From positions 1-12,038 of the forward strand of contig CAIWIS010000924.1 in NCBI GenBank assembly GCA_903912795.1: a DNA stretch of 12,038 bases, in the 5' to 3' direction. Of the stretch, positions 6,983-12,038 are shown one piece after another. The notes under the pieces are model-generated. The model saw only the letters and a program-made list of their open reading frames with translations. It was not told the DNA's origin and ran no database searches. How positions within the stretch are numbered: the first letter of the stretch is position 1; the number at the start of each line of letters is the position of its first letter. The position numbers and the translations under genes are program-made. This DNA is from an uncultured Bacteroidales bacterium (lineage in GTDB: Bacteria > Bacteroidota > Bacteroidia > Bacteroidales > Paludibacteraceae).

Positions 6983-7614
6983 TTTAACTTGTGTGACCCA
7001 TCGCAGCTCGGTTTTTTATGCGTAAGTCCGCATACACAATCCGTTAATCCTTTACCCTGAAGGATGCGTGGTATATATTTTTCGATACGCGCAGTGCGTG
7101 TAGCAGGCTGCTTAGCTTCCGAAAAATGGTAAATATAAGCTTTCTGTCGGCCCGGAGTGAGCGACTCAAAAGCAGCTTTGAACTTGTGATCGGCATCAAA
7201 AATTTGAGTCAGCTCAACTGGCAAAATTAAATCTTCGGGCTTAACCAAGGGAACCTTTAGACCAGCTTTTTGCACTTCCACTGCCTCATAAATATACGTT
7301 TTTATTGTTTGTTCGATGGCTGCTATTTGGTCAACAGAAGTAAATTTAATATACCTGAATTCTTGTGAGTTTTCGCTGGGCGTTGTAAGTATTGCTGCAT
7401 GGTCGGATAGCAAAGCACCCTTAAAAAACGATAGTACGCAACTTTCTTTAAAGGCATTGACAGCCAAAATATTGGCGTTGTTGTGGCAATATATTGGACC
7501 TCGCCATTTATACTCCTCCACCAAATTACAATCGAGTACTATTGCGCGCAAATACAACATTTCCTGTTGCCAGCGGGGAGCATTTTGATAAAATATATCA
7601 ACCTGTGGGTTCAT
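6961..7614 (-). CDS. YdeI/DUF1801-type protein with a C-terminal CDGSH iron-sulfur motif
   Basis: This 217-residue soluble protein has an N-terminal DUF1801/YdhG-like domain (about 1-110: EEYKWRGPIYCH at 33-44, SFFKGALLSD at 62-71) and a YdeI/OmdA-like helical end (about 125-190: FKAAFESLTPGRQKAYIYHFSEAK, then TRTARIEKYIPRILQGKG, split here by three residues). The last part, CVCGLTHKKPSCDGSH (193-208), fits the CDGSH [2Fe-2S] rule C-x-C-x2-[ST]-x3-P-x-C-D-G-[SAT]-H exactly, giving ligands Cys193, Cys195, Cys204 and His208. The cluster assignment is strong by motif; the function is unknown. YdeI-type proteins have been linked to stress or antimicrobial-peptide tolerance, which may not apply here. 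The gene stands alone, with ATG at 7614 and a terminator at its stop. Confidence 0.85.
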   Translation of the reverse strand: MNPQVDIFYQNAPRWQQEMLYLRAIVLDCNLVEEYKWRGPIYCHNNANILAVNAFKESCVLSFFKGALLSDHAAILTTPSENSQEFRYIKFTSVDQIAAIEQTIKTYIYEAVEVQKAGLKVPLVKPEDLILPVELTQIFDADHKFKAAFESLTPGRQKAYIYHFSEAKQPATRTARIEKYIPRILQGKGLTDCVCGLTHKKPSCDGSHKLKIPHSTL

Positions 7615-7677
7615 AATGTATGTTGTTGTGATGATTCACATTGAAACAAATAAATCGTAAAATATGTTCGCAAGCTT

Positions 7678-7685
7678 CAAAGGTA
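7678..7685 (-). promoter_or_regulatory. -7 box ahead of the YdeI-CDGSH gene
   Basis: The minus strand reads TACCTTTG, a match to TAnnTTTG, 63 bases before the ATG at 7614. No good TTTG element lies 19-20 bases upstream (GTTT is there), so this is a moderate promoter call. Confidence 0.5.
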
Positions 7686-7729
7686 TGGATGTTCTAAAAT
7701 GCTGAAACTGTCAATTTGTGTGACTCTTT

Positions 7730-7774
7730 TACTTACAAATTATGGCTTTCCTAAACCATAATTCATTATAAGTA
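7730..7774. repeat. Imperfect inverted repeat in the divergent YdeI-CDGSH / wecB spacer
   Basis: An inner pair AATTATGG (7738-7745) / CCATAATT (7756-7763) with a 10-base loop is nested in an outer pair TACTTA (7730-7735) / TAAGTA (7769-7774). No T-run follows. It could be an operator or a decayed terminator. The rest of the 7615-7907 spacer holds only the two promoter boxes and AT-rich sequence. Confidence 0.35.
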
Positions 7775-7825
7775 AACCCTTCAAAAAGTGATTTTATCAA
7801 CTAAATAAAGAATCAAAAAAAATAG

Positions 7826-7833
7826 TATCTTTG
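7826..7833 (+). promoter_or_regulatory. -7 box of the UDP-GlcNAc 2-epimerase gene
   Basis: TATCTTTG is a full match to the phylum -7 element, 74 bases before the ATG at 7908. The -33 element is not recognisable. The predicted leader is about 70 bases, with no clear hairpin or Shine-Dalgarno sequence. Confidence 0.6.
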
Positions 7834-7907
7834 CATTTCGATAATTAAAGAAAAGCAGAAATTCTGTCGTCAGTAGTCAATTATCCGTTGGCATTAAATT
7901 AATTAAA

Positions 7908-8978
7908 ATGAAAAAAATTATAACCGTAGTTGGTGCACGTCCACAGTTTATAAAGGCAGCCACGTTGAGCCGTCAGTTTCAAGTTCAGGGTATTGACGAA
8001 AAAATAATACATACTGGTCAGCATTTCGATGCTAATATGTCGGATGTGTTTTTTCAGGAAATGGAAATACCTAAGCCGGCATATCAGTTGGATATTCATG
8101 GTGTGTCGCATGGGGCAATGACTGGGCGCATGCTCGAAGGTATTGAGCATATTCTGCAAATAGAAAAGCCTGAGGGAGTTATGGTTTTTGGTGATACAAA
8201 TTCTACTTTGGCTGGTGCGTTGGCAGCTGCCAAATTGCATATTCCGGTTATTCATGTAGAAGCAGGTTTGCGTTCGTTCAATATGCGTATGCCCGAGGAA
8301 ATTAATCGCATACTCACCGATAGGATTTCGAACGTATTGTTTTGCCCTACCGATACAGCAGTTGAAAATTTGAAGCGCGAAGGTTATGATACAATGCCAA
8401 TTCAAATAATCAAAAATGGCGATGTAATGCAGGATGCAGCTATGTATTATGCACAAAAAGCACAATTAAAATCGGATATAATCAGAAAAATTGGCGTTAA
8501 TAAATTTGTGTTGGCTACTATTCACCGTCAAGAAAATACCGATAATCCGGATAATTTGAAACAAATTATTGATGGATTGACCGAAATTAATAAACACGTT
8601 CAAGTTGTAGTTCCATTGCATCCGCGAACGCGTAATATTTTGGCTCAAAACTACCGTTTACCCGATTTCACAATTATTGATCCTGTAGGTTATTTCGATA
8701 TGATAATGTTGCTCAAGAATTGCGATATGGTGATTACAGATAGCGGTGGTGTACAAAAGGAAGCGTTTTTCTTTGGAAAACATTGCATCACTTTGCGCGA
8801 ACAAACCGAATGGGTTGAATTGGTTAACAACGATTACAATCGCTTGGTAGGTAGTGATAAAAACTTGCTTGCCGAAGCGTTTTCTTACTTCAAATCAAAA
8901 ACGTCCGACTTTAGTCTGGATTTGTACGGAAAAGGAAAAGCTGCCGAAAAAGCAGTAGAAGTAATTGCGAAATTGTAA
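7908..8978 (+). CDS. wecB: Non-hydrolysing UDP-N-acetylglucosamine 2-epimerase
   Basis: This enzyme interconverts UDP-GlcNAc and UDP-ManNAc in the cytoplasm, supplying ManNAc-type sugars for surface polysaccharide. The 356 residues and motifs fit the GT-B-fold WecB/MnaA family: GARPQFIK (9-16), HTGQH (35-39), GDTNST (95-100), HVEAGLRS (116-123), PEEINR (129-134), HRQEN (206-210), HPRTR (238-242), DSGGVQKEA (278-286) and REQTEW (297-302). Residues matching the catalytic acids and histidine of WecB are present: Asp96, Glu118, Glu131 and His206. WbpI-like enzymes acting on diacetamido sugars share this fold, so the exact substrate is not settled. No dehydrogenase or glycosyltransferase lies beside it. 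It converges on the EamA gene with five bases between the two stops. Confidence 0.92.
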   Translation: MKKIITVVGARPQFIKAATLSRQFQVQGIDEKIIHTGQHFDANMSDVFFQEMEIPKPAYQLDIHGVSHGAMTGRMLEGIEHILQIEKPEGVMVFGDTNSTLAGALAAAKLHIPVIHVEAGLRSFNMRMPEEINRILTDRISNVLFCPTDTAVENLKREGYDTMPIQIIKNGDVMQDAAMYYAQKAQLKSDIIRKIGVNKFVLATIHRQENTDNPDNLKQIIDGLTEINKHVQVVVPLHPRTRNILAQNYRLPDFTIIDPVGYFDMIMLLKNCDMVITDSGGVQKEAFFFGKHCITLREQTEWVELVNNDYNRLVGSDKNLLAEAFSYFKSKTSDFSLDLYGKGKAAEKAVEVIAKL

Positions 8979-8983
8979 CAAAT

Positions 8984-9853
8984 TTATGCTTTTCTATTAA
9001 CCAAATATATGCCGGTTAATACCAGTACTGCTCCCGATAATTCGCTGAATGTTAGCATTTCGCCTAATACAGGCAAGGCAAAAATAGCAGTGAAAACTGA
9101 CTGGCTCAATAAACTGACTGAAGCTATAGTCGGTTTTATATGCCCCAATGCTTGATTGATACTGAGCCACCCTATTACCTGTGGAATAAGACCAAGGATT
9201 ATTAAATAAATCCACGAGTTAGTACTGTAACCTGTTAATTGTGTGTTGCTTATCAAACAAATTACGCCTAGAATAACAGTGCTCGAAATCATTGAAATGG
9301 TAGTGAATGTAAAGGTGTCGAGTCCAACACGACCTTTCCTGACGGTAAGTAAATATGCTCCATAAAACACGCTGGCAATTATCGAAAGTATATTTCCTTT
9401 AGTAAGTGAAAGGTCAGAAACACTCCGTATGCCAACAATAACCCCAACTCCAATCATCGATATTAGCGTGCCTATCCAGAAAATTTTACCTGGTTTTTCG
9501 CGTAAAAAAAGCAGTGAGCCAATGCCTACCCAAACAGGAGCAAGATTAGCCAATAATGTTGATACCGAGGCTTTTGATAATAAAATGGAGGTGTTCCAAA
9601 GGGCAATATCCGTAGCGAAAAGTGCACCGCATAGTATGGCTATAGTTATTCCTTTTTTATCAGTAAGGGGTTTGCGGAAGTAAAGCCAGACCGGAATTAT
9701 ACCAATAGTACCAAATAACATGCGGTAAAAAGCTGATCCCAAGCCACTCACATCGGCTAATTTTACCAATATTGCCGACCACGAAATGCATAAAACGCCT
9801 GTGAGTAATAATAAGTAATGTACCCAGTTTTGTTGTTTAGCGTTACCAACCAT
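8984..9853 (-). CDS. EamA-type (drug/metabolite transporter superfamily) permease
   Basis: This 289-residue inner-membrane protein has about ten hydrophobic helices (roughly 11-31, 38-59, 68-88, 94-116, 124-143, 152-171, 180-200, 214-233, 243-262, 268-286). They form two EamA repeats of five helices (about 14-141 and 154-286). Family marks include AFYRMLFGT (41-49) and ANLAPVWVGIGSLLFLREKP (102-121) in the first repeat, and LSQSVFTAIFALPVLGE (249-265) in the second. Members export or import amino acids, nucleotides or other metabolites; the substrate cannot be read from sequence. The start is ATG 9853, three bases after the era stop, so it is expressed from the era promoter. Its 3' end faces wecB with no visible terminator between. 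Confidence 0.88.
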   Translation of the reverse strand: MVGNAKQQNWVHYLLLLTGVLCISWSAILVKLADVSGLGSAFYRMLFGTIGIIPVWLYFRKPLTDKKGITIAILCGALFATDIALWNTSILLSKASVSTLLANLAPVWVGIGSLLFLREKPGKIFWIGTLISMIGVGVIVGIRSVSDLSLTKGNILSIIASVFYGAYLLTVRKGRVGLDTFTFTTISMISSTVILGVICLISNTQLTGYSTNSWIYLIILGLIPQVIGWLSINQALGHIKPTIASVSLLSQSVFTAIFALPVLGEMLTFSELSGAVLVLTGIYLVNRKA

Positions 9854-9856
9854 ACT

Positions 9857-10738
9857 TTAGTCTAATTTATAACCAAAGCTTTTGAGTTTCATATCCTTAT
9901 TGCGCCAGTCTTTTTCAACTTTCACATAAAGTTCAAGAAAAACTTTTTTGTCAAAAAAAGTTTCCATGTCTTTGCGAGCTTCTGTACCTACTTTTTTGAG
10001 CGATTTTCCTCCATGGCCTATGATAATTCCTTTTTGTGAATCGCGTTCGGCATAAATTACAGCATTGATCCGAATCAACCTATCATCTTCCTGAAATTGT
10101 TCTACTTCCACTTCAACCGAATAAGGAATTTCTTTCTCATAATTCATTAAAATTTTTTCACGAATTATTTCGGTAACAAAAAAACGTGTCGGTTTATCGG
10201 TGAGTTGATCTTTGTCGAAAAACGCAGGCGATTCAGGTAAAAGGTCTTTTATGCGTTTGAAAAGTGGATCAATATTAAACTTTTCCAATGCTGAAATAGG
10301 ATAAATTTCGGCTCTTGGCAATAATTCTTTCCATTTTTCCACCAATACAATCAGTTTTTCTTCGTCAATTAAATCAATTTTATTAATGATAAGTATGAGC
10401 GGGGCAGGGTTGAGGTTTACTTTTTCAACAAAATCAGCATTTTTTTCGTTCGAATCAAAAACATCGGTTACATAAAGCAGTACATCGGCATCGGTAAGTG
10501 CCGAACGCGAAAAATTGAGCATCGATTCCTGCAAGCGGTAATTTGGTTTCAATACGCCAGGAGTATCCGAATATACTATTTGAAAATCTTCGCCATTTAC
10601 TATTCCTAATATGCGGTGACGGGTGGTTTGCGCTTTCGATGTAATTATCGAAATTCGTTCTCCAACAAGCGCATTCATTAATGTTGATTTCCCAACATTT
10701 GGGTTGCCTACAATATTTACAAAACCTGATTTATGCAT
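9857..10738 (-). CDS. era: GTPase Era
   Basis: Era is the essential GTPase that binds the 3' end of 16S rRNA during 30S maturation. From ATG 10738 the protein has 293 residues, beginning MHKSGFVNIVGNPNVGKS. G motifs: G1 GNPNVGKST (11-19), G3 DTPG (58-61), G4 NKID (119-122), G5 SAL (149-151), with switch I threonines near 38-39. The C-terminal type-2 KH domain (about 200-285) has GHGG (241-244) and the GTEARKDMETF region. The frame extends two codons to a TTG at 10744, but the ATG is preferred because it gives the usual family N-terminus. Era leads a two-gene unit with the EamA permease and is transcribed from 10805-10812 through a repeat-filled leader. Confidence 0.97.
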   Translation of the reverse strand: MHKSGFVNIVGNPNVGKSTLMNALVGERISIITSKAQTTRHRILGIVNGEDFQIVYSDTPGVLKPNYRLQESMLNFSRSALTDADVLLYVTDVFDSNEKNADFVEKVNLNPAPLILIINKIDLIDEEKLIVLVEKWKELLPRAEIYPISALEKFNIDPLFKRIKDLLPESPAFFDKDQLTDKPTRFFVTEIIREKILMNYEKEIPYSVEVEVEQFQEDDRLIRINAVIYAERDSQKGIIIGHGGKSLKKVGTEARKDMETFFDKKVFLELYVKVEKDWRNKDMKLKSFGYKLD

Positions 10739-10798
10739 TTTCAATTTTCTAACTTCTAACTTCTAATTTCTAACTTCTAATCTTGAATCTCTAACTTC
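10736..10798 (-). repeat. Tandem imperfect 7-base repeats forming the era leader
   Basis: On the minus strand, units from GAAGTTA through GAGATTC, AAGATTA, GAAGTTA, GAAATTA, GAAGTTA, GAAGTTA and GAAAATT follow without gaps, and the next unit, GAAAATG, contains the era start codon. The consensus is GAARTTA. The array fills nearly the whole predicted leader of about 60 bases. It is purine-rich and probably little structured. Confidence 0.75.
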
Positions 10799-10804
10799 AA
10801 TGTG

Positions 10805-10812
10805 CAAAGATA
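10805..10812 (-). promoter_or_regulatory. -7 box of the era-EamA unit
   Basis: The minus strand reads TATCTTTG, a full match to TAnnTTTG. Transcription would start near 10798-10801, at the edge of the heptamer repeats. No clear TTTG lies 19-20 bases further upstream. Confidence 0.6.
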
Positions 10813-10843
10813 CAACAAATTAAGGATATAGTGAATTTGCATC

Positions 10844-10858
10844 AAAGTATCATACTTT
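10844..10858. promoter_or_regulatory. 15-base palindrome between era and the histidine kinase
   Basis: AAAGTAT-C-ATACTTT is a perfect inverted repeat with a single central base. It lies where the upstream element of the first histidine-kinase promoter box would be and about 30 bases behind the era -7 box, so a bound protein could affect either gene. Operator function is an inference. Confidence 0.4.
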
Positions 10859-10863
10859 TTTAT

Positions 10864-10887
10864 TACTTTTGACGTTATTTACTTTTG
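10864..10887 (+). promoter_or_regulatory. Two tandem -7 boxes ahead of the histidine kinase
   Basis: TACTTTTG occurs twice, at 10864-10871 and 10880-10887, 16 bases apart. Both fully match TAnnTTTG. Neither has a good -33 element at the usual distance. The downstream box would start transcription about 15-18 bases before the ATG at 10909, the upstream one about 32-34 bases before it. Confidence 0.55.
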
Positions 10888-10908
10888 TGTTATTTTTTAT
10901 ATTGAAGT

Positions 10909-12038
10909 ATGCAATTTAATAAATTAATTGATTTTTCGCGCCATTTTAGACTGGTGTTTATAGTAATTGGTGCAACGATTGTTGTTGTATCAACACTATT
11001 TACCAATAAGTTAGCTAAATCACTTGCATTGGAAGAGCAGAAAAAAATTGAGATTTGGGCTCAAGCTACCCGTCAGTTTATTTTAGCCGATCAGGATACA
11101 AATATTGATTTTATTCTCAGTATAATCGAAGGCAATTCAACAATTCCGGTTGTAATTGTCGACGAAAAAGACCATTTGTTGCATTCGCGCAATATTGTTG
11201 AACCAACCAAAAATATTGAGGAATTTTATAAAAACAAAATTTCTGATTTGAAATCAAATCGCGAGGCAATTGTTGTAGATTTGGGTAATGCAAAGCAATA
11301 TATTTATTATGATGATTCACTGTTGTTGAAACAGTTATATTATTTCCCATATATTCAATTAGGGGTTATCGTCATTTTTCTTTTTATATCGTTTTTTGCA
11401 TTTTCGAGTACCAAAAATGCCGAACAAAACCGAGTTTGGGTTGGGCTTTCCAAAGAAACAGCACATCAACTTGGTACACCTATATCTTCGTTACTAGCTT
11501 GGGTCGATTTGTTGAAAGCGCGCTATACAGAGGATAAATTAATTCACGAAATGTCCAAGGACGTTAATAGATTGCGCATTATTGCTGAGCGTTTTTCAAA
11601 AATTGGTTCTGCTCCCGATTTGAATTTGGTGAGTTTGAATGATGCATTAAGTAATGCTGTTCAATATATTAACAATCGATCATCACAAAAAGTAGCCATC
11701 GAGTGTCATTTTAATGATGAAAACCCCATTTTTGTACATCTTAATGTTCCTCTTTTCGAATGGGTTGTTGAAAATTTATGTAAAAATGCCATTGATGCTA
11801 TGGATGGTGTAGGTAGAATTGATTTGTTTGTAAATCACAAAGACAATGACATTGTAATTGATGTGCAGGATACCGGAAAGGGAATTGAACGCAATAAATA
11901 CAAAACAATTTTTTCGCCTGGCTTTACTACTAAAAAGCGTGGTTGGGGATTAGGTTTGTCATTAGCAAAACGCATAATTGAGAGTTATCACGATGGAAAA
12001 ATTTATGTAAAACAATCCGAAATAGGCAAGGGAACGAC
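10909..12038 (+). CDS. Membrane sensor histidine kinase (3' end cut off by the window edge)
   Basis: The window holds 376 codons from ATG 10909. Two membrane helices (about 13-31 and 147-166) frame an external sensor region of about 115 residues (IPVVIVDEKDHLLHSRN at 79-95 suggests a PAS/Cache-like fold). The H box follows almost directly, KETAHQLGTPISSL (182-195) with phospho-acceptor His186, leaving no room for a HAMP domain. The ATP-binding domain shows the N box ENLCKNAIDAM (288-298, Asn293), G1 DTGKGI (321-326), F box IFSPGFTTK (334-342) and G2 RGWGLGLSLAKR (344-355). It should autophosphorylate and pass phosphate to a response regulator, which is not in the window. The signal is unknown. 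Only the last strand or so of the kinase domain appears to be missing. Confidence 0.93.
   Translation, partial: MQFNKLIDFSRHFRLVFIVIGATIVVVSTLFTNKLAKSLALEEQKKIEIWAQATRQFILADQDTNIDFILSIIEGNSTIPVVIVDEKDHLLHSRNIVEPTKNIEEFYKNKISDLKSNREAIVVDLGNAKQYIYYDDSLLLKQLYYFPYIQLGVIVIFLFISFFAFSSTKNAEQNRVWVGLSKETAHQLGTPISSLLAWVDLLKARYTEDKLIHEMSKDVNRLRIIAERFSKIGSAPDLNLVSLNDALSNAVQYINNRSSQKVAIECHFNDENPIFVHLNVPLFEWVVENLCKNAIDAMDGVGRIDLFVNHKDNDIVIDVQDTGKGIERNKYKTIFSPGFTTKKRGWGLGLSLAKRIIESYHDGKIYVKQSEIGKGT

Noticed and set aside
7899..8465. Minus-strand frame of 188 codons opposite wecB
   Set aside because: It lies entirely over a strongly conserved epimerase gene and its product has no recognisable domain or sensible composition.
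10739..10744. Two-codon extension of Era from TTG at 10744
   Set aside because: ATG at 10738 gives the usual N-terminus MHKSGFVNIVGNPNVGKS; a TTG start is less likely.
10746..10798. CRISPR-like array before era
   Set aside because: The units are 7 bases without spacers; this is a simple tandem repeat, not repeat-spacer architecture.

Overview
The window is AT-rich bacterial chromosome and looks like core genome from a member of the Bacteroidota, probably order Bacteroidales; the order is a guess. Four things point to the phylum. Intergenic regions carry the phylum's -7 promoter box TAnnTTTG again and again (TACTTTTG, TATCTTTG, TACCTTTG, TAAATTTG). Starts lack clear Shine-Dalgarno sequences. 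There is an HU-CCDC81/SPOR membrane protein, an architecture typical of this phylum. The IF2, NusA, RimP and Era sequences have the character expected there. No phage, insertion sequence, integrase, CRISPR or toxin genes are visible.

Layout. 1-4398 (minus strand) is a translation/transcription operon, rimP-nusA-infB. It is read from a near-consensus promoter at 4368-4398 through a short leader with a perfect 10-bp hairpin, and infB runs off the left edge. 4455-5513 (minus) is rfbB, dTDP-glucose 4,6-dehydratase. A divergent control region (5514-5649) separates it from 5650-6555 (plus), an HU-like/transmembrane/SPOR protein that may be translated from a leaderless GTG. 6687-6768 is tRNA-Leu(UAG) with its own promoter and a strong terminator. 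6961-7614 (minus) is a YdeI/DUF1801 protein ending in a complete CDGSH iron-sulfur motif. 7908-8978 (plus) is a non-hydrolysing UDP-GlcNAc 2-epimerase (wecB type). It converges on an EamA-type transporter (8984-9853, minus), which follows era (9857-10738, minus) by three bases. The era leader consists almost entirely of imperfect 7-base repeats. Divergent from era, a membrane sensor histidine kinase (from 10909, plus) runs off the right edge. No gene-free stretch exceeds 300 bases; the longest is 7615-7907.

How the genes work together. rimP (30S maturation), nusA (elongation, termination and antitermination), infB (initiation) and era (16S rRNA/30S maturation) all serve ribosome production or transcription-translation coupling. 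rfbB and wecB each make a nucleotide sugar for surface polysaccharide, but they stand about 2.4 kb apart without their usual pathway partners. The SPOR protein probably acts at the cell envelope or division site. I see no convincing new multi-gene defence or mobile system. The points most worth a second look are the YdeI-CDGSH fusion, the rimP leader hairpin, the era heptamer leader, the leaderless start of the SPOR protein, and the palindrome beside two tandem -7 boxes ahead of the histidine kinase.
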